64,000 nucleotides of DNA, taken from contig OW240912.1 of assembly GCA_933207985.1 (NCBI GenBank), positions 230,985,341 through 231,049,340 of the forward strand, written 5' to 3'. A model generated the notes under the pieces. That model did not search any database and had not been told where the DNA came from. It saw nothing but the letters and a program-made list of their open reading frames with translations. Every line of letters begins with the position of its first letter. Position 1 is the stretch's first letter. Origin of the DNA: Pelobates cultripes. Lineage: Eukaryota > Chordata > Amphibia > Anura > Pelobatidae. Both the position numbers and the translations under genes were made by a program. Below are positions 12,229 through 23,695 of this stretch, one piece after another.

Positions 12229-12539
12229 GCCACAAACTTTGCATCTCACCTCACTGAGAAGATATCTACAATAAGAGAAGAGTTTGCTAATTTCTCTCCT
12301 TCCCCTACCAATATATTACCCAACCCCACTCCCTTCACCATTCTACACTCATTTTCACCTGCTACAGCAGAATAGGTTTCTGCTCTGCTCCGGTCCTCCC
12401 GCCCCACCACCTGTTCCCTCGATCCTATTCCCTCATCCGCACTTTGTCTCCCTCTCTTGCTCTTCCTTTTACTAAAATTTTCAATCTCTCCCTTTCCTCT
12501 GGCACATTTCCCTAACCCTTCAAATATGCAATTGTAACC

Positions 12540-13910
12540 CCGATTTTGAAAAAGCCCAGCCTTGACCCCAACTCTCCATCCAACTACCGCCCTATCTCGC
12601 TACTACCATTTGCCTCCAAGATCCTCGAGAGAGTTGTGTACACCAGACTGACTGACTTTCTCACACCCAACTCTCTGCTTGAACCCCTTCAGTCTGGATT
12701 CCGTGCTTGTCATTCTGTCGAAAAAGGCTGTGACCAAAGTATCCAACAATTTAATTGCTGCTGAATTTCGCGGCCATTACTCTAACCTAATTCTCCTTGA
12801 TCTTTCTGCTGCCTTTGACACTGTTGATCATCAACAGCTTCTTTGCATTCTCTGTATTTTTGGTCTACAGGATACTGCTCTCTCCTGGTGCTCCTCCTAC
12901 CTCTCCCAGCACTCTTTCAGTGTTTCTTTCTCTGACTCTGCCTCTTCCCCCCAACCACTCTCTGTCGGCGTCCACCAAGGTTCTTTCCTTGGTCCCCTAC
13001 TGTTCTCTATCTATACTGCCTCCCTTGGTAAACTTATCAGCTCCTTTGGCTTCTGTTATCATTTCTATACGGATGACATGCAAATCTACCTGTCCTCTAC
13101 TTATCTCTCTCTGCCCATCTTGACTCGTGTCTCTGACTGCCTCTCTTCAATTTCCAACTGGATGGCTGCTCACTTCTTTAAACTCAACCTATCCAAAACA
13201 GAACTTCTGGTTTTTCCTCCCTCAAGTGTTACTACTCCTGTGTCTGTCTCCCTACAAGGCAACGGCGCTACCATCACCTCTACCTCGCAAGCTCGCTGCC
13301 TGAGTGTTCTTTTTTACTCCAACCTCTCCTTCACCCCTCATATCCAATCAATCGCCAAATCCTTTCGCTTCCATCTCAAAAACATAGCGCGCATGTGCCC
13401 CTATTTAACCCCGGATGCAGCTAAGGTGCTGGTCCATGCTCTTGTTCTCTCTCGCCTTGACTACTGCAATACCCTTCTCAGTAGTCTTACGTGTTCCCAG
13501 ATTGCACAGCCGCAATCTATAATGAATGCGGCGGCGAGGCTCATTTTCCTGTATGCTTGCACTACCCACGCCTCCCCGCTCTGTCAGTAACTGCATTGGC
13601 TTCCAGTTAGATATAGGGCTCAATTTAAAATTCTGGTGCTTGCTTTCAAGTCCCTACATAATGCTGCTCCAACCTAACTATACTCCCTAATACACAAGTA
13701 TGTCCCATCGAGGTCCCTATGCTCTGCCAAATACCTACATATATCCTCTGTCCGTACTCCCACCTCTAATGCTCACCTCCAAGATTTCTCCAGGGCTGCA
13801 CCTCTTCTGTGGAACTACCTTCCCTTCTCCGTAAGACTATCACCCAGTCTCCACTCATTCAAAAATGTATTGAAAACTCAATTCTTCAAGAAAGCATATC
13901 AATTAACTGT
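12540..13910 (+). pseudogene. LINE reverse transcriptase and C-terminal segment, broken
   Basis: RT motifs in order: SNYRPISLLPFASKILERVV (~12590), [10 protein letters not shown] (~12700), [14 protein letters not shown] (~12800, motif A with the catalytic Asp), [16 protein letters not shown] (~12970), and [11 protein letters not shown] (~13060) where the family normally has FADD; the alanine is replaced by threonine. [13 protein letters not shown] (~13450) and the downstream LHWLPV (~13595) with FKILVLAFKSLHN are typical L2-group C-terminal blocks. Frameshifts occur at ~12725 and ~13590. Non-functional. Confidence 0.88.
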
Positions 13911-14203
13911 TAGGAGGTTTTATCCCCCACACCCCATGACTCCTCTCCTGCAACTGTCAAAAATTACCTACTAAGCCCTCAATGAATACTTTTCTAACAA
14001 CCTACTTTGTACCCCTACTTTTACCCTTTGTGTCACTATACCCCATTCCCTCTAGAATGTAAGCTCATTGAGCAGGGCCCTCCACCTCTCTGTTCCTGTA
14101 TGTCCAGTTGTCTGGTTACAAATTATATGTCTGTTAGTCCACTCATTGTACAGCACTAGTGAATATGATGGCGCTATATAAAAATTAAATAATAATAATA
14201 ATA

Positions 14204-15303
14204 TATAGTACATAGAGGGAGGTGCATCAATGGTGAATGATATCTTAAGAACAATAATGGGCTTAACAAAACTCTCTTAGCCAAAGTGATCATTGTGATG
14301 GGTGTTATGGCTCTAGTGTACATAGGTCCTATCCCATCTCTATGTACATATGTAAATACCCACCTCTCAATTTCATGGGGATGACCTACACAGAGTATAA
14401 CCTAAAATAGACAAGCAGTATTAGGGATAATATCAATACTATATCATAATAGTGACTCAAACATCCCTTATACAGAGAACATTCTCCTTTGTGCATGCAT
14501 TAATGAATCCTGGGGATCCTCTGATGAACTACACAGGCTTTTTGATTGTCTGTTAGGGAGATGTGTCCAGTGTTGTTTCTTGGGGTACTCTTTTTCTAAA
14601 TAGCACTAGCATTAGTACAACAAAATGAAAGAATTAGAGCACTCATCCTAGAAAATTAAAAAGGCTGACTAATGTTGTTAATCTCTCCAGTCTGAAGGCT
14701 CATGATATGAAACATTTCACAAGGCTAAATGGCTAAAGGTAGGAGAGTACTTCCAACAATCAGAATATTCTAATTAAGCAAAGTGTAATACACATTGGGT
14801 ACACATTGGTAAAAGGCTAATATTGGGATATAGCATATTAGCATATTTGATTGTCATAGTGTCACTGAACTTAGTCTGTTTGTAGAATGAAAAAAGAAAA
14901 CCTGTTATCATTCATACCGTATATTTTTTTCTGGCTAGTTTCCATGGCAGCAACACTACTGGATTAGCTATTCTCATCAGATTAGTTCAAATAAGATGCT
15001 ACAGTCCTGTTGTCTTTATGAATAAGCACCCACTGACCCTTTATCATATCTCTGAAGTGGTGGAGAGCTGTGAACACTGTGACTAATTCCAGTATATTTT
15101 CTCTTTCATTGACAAAATTCATTGTGTAGAGTTCATCCCCAGATGAGCACCACATTCATCCTTGTATCTGTTGTTATCTGTATCCATTTTGAATCTTACA
15201 ATTGCAATTCCAAGGATTTCTCTTTTTAACCACCATGTTGTATGAAGTTTTCTGATTCTTTGAGACACAAATCTTCTGACTTCATGGTTTATCCAGTGTG
15301 AAC
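14204..15303. other. No gene seen
   Basis: A+T-rich DNA without recognisable coding or repeat structure. Confidence 0.4.
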
Positions 15304-15470
15304 TGTTGTAGAAATTCTTGTTCATAAATTCTTGTCCAATATCTCAATTTGTTCTTCTTTTTCTGGTACTTCCATGATAACCTCTTCTCTTTTAGCTTGG
15401 TAATGCCAGATATGATGCTTTATTTTTCACTTATGAAATTCTGGAGATAAGAAATAGATTTCTTGATGGA
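15304..15470. repeat. ~160-bp flanking direct repeat, copy 1
   Basis: Matches 16994-17149 almost throughout (shared GTTCTTCTTTTTCTGGTACT and GATAAGAAATAGATTTCTTG). The two copies bracket a ~1.5-kb segment. Copy 1 contains ~12 bp (GTAATGCCAGAT region) lacking in copy 2. Confidence 0.85.
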
Positions 15471-16993
15471 TTATTATAATGCTTCCATCATGTCTTACCT
15501 ATTTATACCCTATTTATATCTACTGCTTGCAGATATTTTTTGTTATATCATATTACTGTCTGTCCACTCGATAATCATTTATGTACAGAATAAATGGACA
15601 TGAGCTATTCATCTCTGTGACACTTTGCTGTTTCACTGCTATGTATTCCGTATTCATCTATTCATTTATTTATTATTTTTATGTTTCGAGACATGGGTTA
15701 TACATTGTGTTATATATTAGATCGACACTGTTTGGATATTGGATAGATTATTCTACATTATGCTATTTGTTTGCACTATAGAATGTACAAGTTCATAGTC
15801 TGTGGTGAGAGGTTGATACATTATACTCCTCTTCCTAAAATGTATCACCAATATCGGCACTTCGGTGGCTGTATAGCCATGTGCATTTAACTTTGTGCAA
15901 TAAGCACACTGACCCGGGGTTTTCACATCAGATCGATATGTTTTGATATTAGATAATAGATCGACATATTTACATTATGCTACCTGTTTGCACTTTAGAA
16001 GGTATAAGTTCTTAGGCTGTGGCGAGAAGTTGATACACTATTCCCCACTAAACTTCAAACAGGTAACAGGTCTGTGGTTCAGACCATTTGTTTAAATTTT
16101 AATTTTTTTAAAGTCTACTATCAACATTTGCACGTCGGCGACCTTATAGCCATCTGCATTTAATCTTGCGCAATTTGGTACTATACCAATTACATCAAAG
16201 TCTGTTATTCAGCTTTTTCAGGCTTTTTATTATATATAGGTATCTACATACAATACTTTGAGTTACTAGCATACCGATCAGGGTACTTTGGCAAGTAACA
16301 AATTGACTAGACTAGAGTTACTTGCTATTCAGCTAAGTTCTATTCTCTGAATTTCAATTTCTACTCTATCAATATATCAATATACTAACAGCAAGTGGAT
16401 ACTATTGTGCAGATGCAATCTTTATGTGACAATTTATCAATTATAATGAGGATGTCTGTTCACTATTAATACAATAAGCCGCTACAATTGTGTAGACGCA
16501 ATGAATGTTTATGTGACATTACATCAATCTTAATGAGGACGCCTGTTTACCATTAATACTACCAATAGCAAGCGGATACAATTGTGCAGACGCAATGTTT
16601 ATGTGATATTGTATCAATTATATCGCGGACGTCTGTTTTGCAGTGACATTATCACTTAGATCAGCACTTTAAGATTTCAGAATTAGCTGTGTTGTACATG
16701 TAGACTCTGGTAATTGTTACCAGCTATGACGTTTTTAATCACTGTTTCTTAGTGTATTGCACTTTTTTCTCCCAATTTCCCCTACCCTTCCCCTATATAC
16801 ACACTATTAGCATTGGTGTGTTTGTCATTTTGTCTGTTTATTTGAGACAGCCAAACTATATCATATAACACACTACTGGGATATCGGTAGTTTATTAGGG
16901 GAATGTCTTGTTAATATATATATCAATAAAGTATTTATTATTTTTATTTTTATATTTACCAATCTGGGACAGACTTTCTCTGTTTTTTCTTCA
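15471..16993. mobile_element. Unclassified 1.5-kb insertion with internal tandem repeats
   Basis: Bounded by the ~160-bp duplication. Contains two diverged copies of a ~240-bp unit (15715-15830 and 15935-16050, sharing GTTTGCACT..AGAA, AAGTTC.TAG.CTGTGG.GAG) and three copies of a ~95-bp unit at 16375-16640. It ends near an AATAAAGTATTTATT A-rich stretch (~16925). No protein similarity. It could be the untranslated part of a retroelement, but I cannot assign a family. Confidence 0.45.
16375..16640. repeat. Three ~95-bp tandem repeats
   Basis: Units share CAATTGTG(C/T)AGACGCAATG, TTTATGTGA and GAGGACG(C/T)CTGTT. Copies begin near 16385, 16475 and 16560. Confidence 0.75.
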
Positions 16994-17149
16994 TGTTGTA
17001 GAAATTCTTGTTCTTAAATTCTTGTCCAAAATCTCAAATTGTTCTTCTTTTTCTGGTACTTCCATGATAACCTCTTCTCTTTTAGCTTGTTTATGCTTTA
17101 TTTTTCACTTACAAAATTCTGGAGATAAGAAATAGATTTCTTGATGGAT
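16994..17149. repeat. ~160-bp flanking direct repeat, copy 2
   Basis: Second copy of 15304-15470, same orientation. Confidence 0.85.
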
Positions 17150-17376
17150 GCTGAGCAAACTGTTATCCTGTATTGACTTATGTGTCTATGACTCAACTGT
17201 TTGTAATATTCTTGGACCAGATATGAAAGAATTGCAGTGGTCTTGCTCCTAGTTTCTCAAACTGGGCATACACACCTTCAGAATGATTTCTGATTACTTC
17301 ATGTATGTTTGTTTTTGCCGGATTGATGGTGAGGAATCTGATGATGATTTTGCTCTTTCCCAGACCACTCCAGATA

Positions 17377-18580
17377 TACCGTGTTTCTCCGAAAATAAGA
17401 CCGGGTCTTATATTAATTTTAGTCACAAAAAACACACTAGGGCTTATTTTCAGGGTAGGGCTTATTTATTTACGGTACCGGTATGTACATTGAACCCCCC
17501 CTTTAATTAATCCACCCCCCTTTAATAAATCCACCCCCCTCTAATTAATCCACCCCCCTCTAATTAATCCAGCCCACCCTTTAATTAATTCACCACCCCT
17601 TTAATTAATTCACCCCCTCTAATTAATCCAGCTCACCCTTTAATTAATTCACCACCCCTTTAATTAATTCACCACCCCTTTAATTAATTCACCCCCTCTA
17701 ATTAATCCAGTCCACCCTTTAATTAATTCACCCCCCTTTAATTAATTCACCCCCTCTAATTAATCCAGCCCACCCTTAATTAATTCACCACCCCTTTAAT
17801 TAATTCACCACCCCTTTAATTAATTCACCCCCCTCTAATTAATCCAGCCCACCCTTTAATTAATTCACCACCCCTTTAATTAATTCACCCCCTCTAATTA
17901 ATCCAGCCCACCCTTTAATTAATTCACCCCTTTAATTAATTCACCCCCTCTAATTAATCCAGCCCACCCTTTAATTAATTCACCACCCCTTTAATTAATT
18001 CACCCCCCTAATTAATCCAGCCCACCCTTTAATTAATTCACCCCTTTAATTAATTCACCCCCTCTAATTAATCCAGCCCACCCTTTAATTAATTCACCCC
18101 CCTTTAATTAATTCACCCCCCTCTAATTAATCCAGCCCACCCTTTAATTAATTCACCCCCCTTTAATTAATTCACCCCCCTCTAATTAATCCAGCCCACC
18201 CTTTAATTAATTCACCCCCCCTTTAATTAATTCACCCCCCACCCCCTTTAATTAATTCAGTCCCAGACATAAAATATCTACCGGTACTCACATTTCAAAG
18301 TTTCCTTGCCGAGTCCGACCACTGGGAGCCTCACCGCCCGGAAATGGATCCTTCCGCTGAAGATCCGTGAAGGCAGACTGACGGCGCTGCGAAATGTCGT
18401 CATCACGTTGCGCGATGCCGCGGCCCGCAACGCTCCTCCTACAGTAGAAGAAGGAAGTCTCGCCGAAAAGGTACAATGCCTAGGTCTTATTTTCGGGGTA
18501 GGGCTTATATTACAGCCCACCCCGAAAATCCGACTAGGGCTTATTTTCGGGGTAGGGTTTATTTTCGGGGAAACACGGTA
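17377..18580. mobile_element. Mariner-like MITE with internal minisatellite
   Basis: TA at both ends (17377-17378, 18579-18580) and ~25-bp terminal inverted repeats: left ACCGTGTTTCTCCGAAAATA, right the inverse of ACCGTGTTTCCCCGAAAATA. Subterminal blocks AGGGCTTATTTTC(A/G)GGGTAGGG recur at both ends (17440-17465; 18480-18560). No transposase. About 760 bp of the 1.2 kb is a minisatellite and ~200 bp (18290-18475) is G+C-rich unique sequence. Resembles widespread Tc1/mariner-derived MITEs; the precise family name is not certain. Confidence 0.75.
17496..18256. repeat. TTAATTAA minisatellite array
   Basis: Roughly 36 units of ~20-22 bp: (C)CCCTTTAATTAATTCAC and CCTCTAATTAATCCAGCCCA alternate in a higher-order pattern (commonly two or three CAC-type units then one CAGCCCA-type unit). 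Nearly every unit carries TTAATTAA or TAATTAAT. Confidence 0.9.
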
Positions 18581-19052
18581 TGCCTGTTCTAGGAAGAAAT
18601 TGACCATAATATGAATGAGTTACAAGAGAGGAATCCAGTTAGGAGAAGCAGCAGCTCACTATTGTTTGCCCTTATTATGCACTTGCCATACTATCCAAGT
18701 CCATCTCTATCTGCAGTAGAATGGCCACATGAGAAGATCGCTATTTTTGAACCTACTATGCAATCACCGCACTAAGTCCTTTTTAAAAAAAATAAATATA
18801 TATATATAGGATAAATCCCATATATTCAACATGCTCCCCAGTTTTCATTAATAGAAAATAACAGAGGTAAAATATATCACTCATTATAAAACGTAATGTT
18901 TTCTATTCCTATTCTTTTTTTAACCCAGGTATATAATAATCTGATTTTGACAACTCAGAATTGGCAATCCAAAATTGCCTGATATTGTATAGCCAATAGG
19001 CCTAGCAATATTGTTGCAATTTTGTCATGTCAGAACAGTCATAAGTCCCTGT
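18581..19052. other. No gene seen
   Basis: No recognisable feature. Confidence 0.4.
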
Positions 19053-19132
19053 TTAACCCCTTAAGGACCAAACTTCTGGAATAAAATGGAATCATGACAT
19101 GTCACACATGTCATGTGTCCTTAAGGGGTTAA
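19053..19132. mobile_element. 80-bp palindromic TTAA MITE
   Basis: TTAACCCCTTAAGGAC at the left and GTCCTTAAGGGGTTAA at the right form perfect inverted ends, with TTAA outermost. A second palindromic core (ATGACATGTCACACATGTCAT) lies in the middle. Tiny piggyBac-type MITE or solo end pair; a diverged relative is at 24786-24864. Confidence 0.8.
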
Positions 19133-20594
19133 TTTTTTTTAGCTTCCTGAATTACTTCCCCTGTTTTATTTTGTTTTGTTTTTTACATTTCTACAATGTC
19201 CAGGGCTAAATTCTGCTCCTTTTTTTTGGGCTGTAGTGGTTCACCAGAACCTTTTTTTTTTCTGCCGTTCACGAGCCTACTATATTACCTTGACACATTC
19301 AACCTTCTAATGTATAATGAACATTGTAGCAGGGCTGAACTGGGAGCAACATTGTAAGTGCAATTGCAAGATTTTATTTGTGAAAATATGCAGATTGTGG
19401 CTTTCAAATGATCTGTTTTGTCTACGAAAGAATATTAAAGGATATAAAATACGATTGCATGTTTGCTGACCTCTTTTAGGCTACCCTAGGCAATGCCATC
19501 TTGAATATATATATATAGATGACTTAGAATATATCGTAGTATGAAGTGAGGATGTCTGCTGTATTGATTTGATTTGTTTAAAAATGAACTCACTTGTAAT
19601 GAGATGTGGCAGGTCTCCGAATGCCTAAGAACTGCACTGATTAGAATTCACAATGATTTTTAAAAGTTAGAGTCAAAGTGCAAATGATGATATTTCTATG
19701 TTGTTTGTACTGTGAGTGTTTACAGAAAATGATTGCTCTGCTATTCATCCGAGAAATACTGTGTGCTTGAAATACTATAAAATGTAATACCCAGGCTGCT
19801 TGGTTAGTGAATTATTTATTACATATTTATACATATATTGATAAGGAGAAACTGGAAAGGCAAAAAAAATGGATTTCACATGTCTTCCTTTGACACCACT
19901 GCTTCTGAGAAACCAGAATGTTCTACTGTTTGAATAAACATCTGCTTAAAATTTCCAGCATATTTGTACATTTAGGGTCAGCTGGGTAGCTCAGTGATGC
20001 AGACTATTAATAATGAAATTTATTCCCTTGCTCCAAAATCTGCAAAATAGTTTCTTAACCAATTTCAATGTTGCTAGCTATATTACTTATGCGCACTGTG
20101 TGATATTTATTTTATGAGTCCATATCAGAAAGTAATTTTTTCTTTCTGTGTCAAATTTGCAGCAGTCTATATATCTACGCACCACTCATCAGTTACCAAT
20201 ACTGCACTCATCGCCTATCCACACTGAATACGGCACACTTTGCCATACTGCACATATTACTTGCCAAATACAGAAGGTACGATACACATACAATATTTTT
20301 CCCCTTATAGTGAAATTATAGATCAGAAAACAGCCTGCATAAAGTACTGAATAGTAATCCTTAGGCGTCCGAGATCAGGTCACTTTGTATATATTCACTT
20401 TGAAGAAAACATTAGGAAGTCTATGAAGTATAAAATTCTGATACTTATTTCCTCCCATTGAGGTTAATAAAAATTCAAAAAAATCTAGCTTTTTAGACAC
20501 CCAAGGATTGGCTATAGGCTAAAATATTCATATAAGACATGTCCAATATATAAAAGTAATATATATCTTTGTTTACGTCTAACTATATGACTCG
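19133..20594. other. No gene seen
   Basis: A+T-rich DNA with no coding similarity recognised. Confidence 0.4.
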
Positions 20595-20885
20595 TTACAC
20601 TTGTTTTTGGAAATCAAGACAGGGAAAGTGGGTGCATGTACTCATGTATAGGTTTGGAAAGATGATCAACTTTAGAAGAGCATTATACATAGTTCTTAAA
20701 GCAAGTCAAATTTATAGGCAACAGAATATGGTAATGTGTTCTTCTTTACTTTAGCCAGCTTTATCACGAGAATGGATATTCCACTGATCAAATACAATTG
20801 AAGCTGTCGTCTTGATGACCACTTTTTTATAACCTGTCATGTTTAGACATTGCTGGAAACCTGGAATCTGGAAATACTACCATTT
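20595..20885. repeat. Interspersed repeat, copy 1 (partner 29445-29718)
   Basis: Shares with 29445-29718 the sequence ACTCATGTATAGGTT, AGAGCATTAT, GTCAAATTTATAGG, TTCTTTACTTTAG, ACAATTGAAGCT and CTGGAAATACTACC in the same order and orientation. Family unknown; non-coding. Confidence 0.8.
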
Positions 20886-20959
20886 CATTCTTTATAGATG
20901 TAAATATATCATATGTGTTACTTATGTTACAAATGCAATAATCTTCATATTGTTGTAGG

Positions 20960-21040
20960 AAAATCGATCCACCCTTATCCGCAGGGCGGATCACTATTGT
21001 CATGTCCTGTGACAGAGCCTTCAGTACCGCATGTTCATCC
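20960..21040 (-). pseudogene. PLE RT N-terminal fragment, inverted
   Basis: Minus-strand translation gives HAVLKALSQDMTIVIRPADK then GGSI. The 'IxPADKGG' motif is the hallmark of the beginning of PLE reverse transcriptase. It lies upstream of, but in opposite orientation to, the remainder of the RT. Confidence 0.8.
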
Positions 21041-21110
21041 CTAGAGATGTTTGATCTCCTGCAATGAGTACTGGATTTAAGGCCAAAACTTTTTTTGCAG
21101 TCGTTTTTAA

Positions 21111-22085
21111 CATTCTGTGCAAGTATCGGCCATAGGGGGGCTATTGGAGCCGATTGGTCAGTGGCTTGATATGAAATTTAAAGTCCCAGTTATGCAACTT
21201 CCATCATTTGTTAAAGATTCAGCAGCGGTGATCAGTGAATTACAAAAGATTGTATTACTGGGAAGTGAAGTATTACTGACTACAATTGATGTTTCAAGTC
21301 TCTACACTATAATACCACACTCTGAAGGCATACAAGCTATGAGGGAAGTGTTATAGAGACATGGCTCGGATAATCATCCACCTGTTAAATACATCATGGA
21401 ACTGTTAAACTTATGTCTGACATTGAACTATTTTCGGTTTGAATCCAAATATTACATTCAGCTCCGATGGCTCCCATGTATGCCAACGCTTTTATGCACT
21501 CGTTTGAAGAAACAAACATTATCCAGCAGTATGGCAATCACATCAAATTCCTCCATTTCATCGATGATGTGTTAATAATTTGGAGAGGAGATGAGCAAAC
21601 ATTTATGAATATGATTACCTCATTGAATGCACTAAATTCCCCGGTGAAATTGACCTCTCAATGGAGAACAACCCAAATAGATTTTTTTGCATCTAAGGAT
21701 CTACATCCAAGGAAATCGGTTGGGATACACTCTGTATTCTAAAGACATTGACAGGAATTCAATTCTCCATGCATCAAGTTTTCACCCTAGGAGATTGAAA
21801 GAATCTCTGCCTATTTCTCAATTTTGCAGGGTCCTTCGTAATAATTCTGACCCAAATAAAGCATCAGAACAGTTACAAAAGATGCACCAGAAATTCCAGG
21901 AAAGAGGCTACAATTGTGGTACCTTGACAAAAGCTTTACAGAAGGCATATAAGTCGATTGAAGAACCAGTAGATCACAAGGTGATAGGTGATCGGCTAAT
22001 ATTCCCTCAATCATTTCATACTGAATCACATAATATTGCTGCCATCATTCGTGACAACTGGAAAACGCTTACAAAGGACATATAA
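21111..22085 (+). pseudogene. PLE reverse transcriptase, frameshifted
   Basis: Starts in RPIVSxIG-type sequence (VSAIGGLLEPIGQWLDMKF), then TTIDVSSLYTIIPHSEGI (motif A with the catalytic Asp). At ~21452 a small deletion removes the xxGTAMG block before SPMAPMYANAFM and shifts frame. FIDDVLIIW (~21570) is the catalytic motif (more often YIDD). A further shift at ~21690 leads to RLGYTLYSKDIDRNSILHAS and the thumb region to ~22085. At least two frameshifts plus a stop make it non-functional. Confidence 0.88.
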
Positions 22086-22115
22086 TTACCGGCTCCCTTC
22101 AGACAGACTCCATTC

Positions 22116-22634
22116 ATGAGTTATAGAAGGGGTAAGAATCTTAAGAATCATTTTGTTCATGTGGATCAATTTACCAAAATCAAAGATTCATCTGCAACCA
22201 TCAATACCGGTTGCTTTAGATGTCTTAGATGTATTGATTGTAATTCCATGTTGCCTGTGAAAGAGTTTGTACATCCGAGATCTGGCAAGAAGTTTAAAAT
22301 ACGACATAGGATCATTTGCACCACTACCTATGTTGTGTACCAGATTGTATGCCCATGTGGACTTGTGTATGTGGGCAAAACGTCTAATGATCTCCGTGAG
22401 AGAATGAGGGGACACCGTTCAACTATACGGACAGCGTTGGCAAACAAATGTGCAAGTACTCCAGTGGCACGTCATTTTTTAGAAATGGGACACCCTTTGT
22501 CCTCATTGAGATTTATGGGGATAGATCATGTCCCAGAACTGTCTAGGGGTGGCAACTGTGAGATGCGATTGCTACAAAATGAGGCATTTTGGATTTTTAC
22601 ATTGGACACTATGTCTCCCAATGGACTAAATTAA
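22116..22634 (+). pseudogene. PLE linker and GIY-YIG endonuclease
   Basis: The uninterrupted 172-codon frame is the C-terminal part of a PLE protein detached from RT by a stop and frame break at ~22084. Linker with Cys cluster GCFRCLRCIDC (residues ~33-43), then the GIY-YIG domain: TTYVVYQIVCPCGLVYVGKT (variant of GIY...YIG), R residues in NDLRERMRGH, and the conserved AFWIFTLDTMSPNGLN ending containing the late Trp/Thr/Asn positions. In PLEs this nuclease nicks target DNA to prime reverse transcription. The start at 22116 is simply the first Met after the break. Confidence 0.88.
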
Positions 22635-23534
22635 ATGAATTCACTTCAATGCTTTCTACCAAGAAGATAGTCTGTGATATGCGTTCCACGGCATAACATG
22701 TATTCTATATGTTTAGTGATATTTAGTTGATCTACCCATTTTCTAGGATCTGTTATATTAATGAGTATTGGCATTATGCTGGTTATGAATGAGCTATATG
22801 ATTAAGTTAAGATCTAAATCCAGTTCCATAATCGACTAGTAATGTCTGATATGAGCGTTTGTAAATACTTTATTTTGTTGCTATTTTGCAGTAAGATTTT
22901 GTTGATAATTTAGTGCACCATGTGGCCATATATCATAGTTTATACTGCTCTTATCGTTTGGCTTTTTACGAATGAGTTGTATAATCGAGTTAAGTTTCAA
23001 ACTTATTTCTATAATTGACTAGTTATGTCTGATAGGAGTTCCTGCAAATACTTTATTTTGTTCAAGACTGAACCTTCTTGTTATCCTACAGTAAGAATGT
23101 ACTCACTGCATTTTGTGGTTAAATATCAGAGTTTATACTGCTTTTATGTGTAGATTTCCCCCATGCTGATACATACTTGGACCTGGAGTAGTAGGAGTTA
23201 ACAGCTGTCTCTAAGAGTGAAACTCTGTATCTCGGTCAGTATGTGATATCACTTTGATTTTATACTGATCGCTCTGGTCCAGTATGTATTCTCTGCTTGG
23301 GGAAAACATTTTGTCATGTTTTGTATATATGTAAATAGTTGAGTTTTTTCACTTTAGGTATGTTCAATGGTTTTATTGAATACTGTATATATAATAATTT
23401 AAACACTTTAGTAATTGGTACCATATGTTATACTCACGATGCACGTGATGTAATTGAACCTCGTTAGTGTTCCTTTACCCTCCAATCAACAGTTCACAGC
23501 GTATATTTAAATGCAATGAGTCACATTGTTAGAT

Positions 23535-23574
23535 TGTCTTGAAAAAGGTCCCTAGTGGACTGAAACGTCGACAC
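23535..23574 (+). ncRNA. Degenerate hammerhead-like motif of PLE
   Basis: Stem I TGTC/GACA, stem II GTCC/GGAC with a short loop, then GAA and ACGTC at the expected cleavage position. The 7-nt core is TTGAAAA instead of CTGATGA, so self-cleavage is unlikely. It sits in the PLE 3' region and on the same strand as the PLE protein, as expected for PLE hammerheads. Confidence 0.5.
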
Positions 23575-23640
23575 TATGTAATCAACTTTTGAAGCTTGAA
23601 TAAATGGCACATTTTTGGCAACAGTATCGAGTCCTGTGAG

Positions 23641-23656
23641 TGCACTTCCAACAAGG

Positions 23657-23695
<39 letters not shown>

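Larger units (their letters stand above)
10660..14203 (+). mobile_element. L2/CR1-group LINE, 5'-truncated and broken
   Basis: Contains in order an apurinic-endonuclease domain start (LWNARSICNNT, LTETWLSPSD), reverse transcriptase, the conserved post-RT segment and a 3' end reading GTACAGC...ATATGATGGCGCTATATAAA followed by (AAT)n, a typical L2-group tail. C+T-rich coding strand. A 496-bp probable solo LTR splits it at 11733-12228. The insert-free length is ~3.05 kb; ORF1 is missing. Confidence 0.85.
20960..23640 (+). mobile_element. Penelope-like element (PLE) with inverted 5' fragment
   Basis: RT, linker and GIY-YIG domains lie on the plus strand from ~21111 to 22634, followed by ~1 kb of A+T-rich 3' region with a hammerhead-like motif at 23535-23574 and an end near GTGCACTTCCAACAAGG then (TA)n. 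The first ~110 bp (20960-21075) encodes an upstream RT piece on the minus strand, so the 5' portion is inverted. Inverted or permuted 5' ends are well known in PLEs. Confidence 0.85.

Noticed and set aside
11840..12244. 134-codon minus-strand frame
   Set aside because: Lies in the probable solo LTR and crosses its boundary; no protein similarity.
17496..18256. CRISPR-like regular array
   Set aside because: Units abut without unique spacers; a minisatellite in a eukaryotic MITE.
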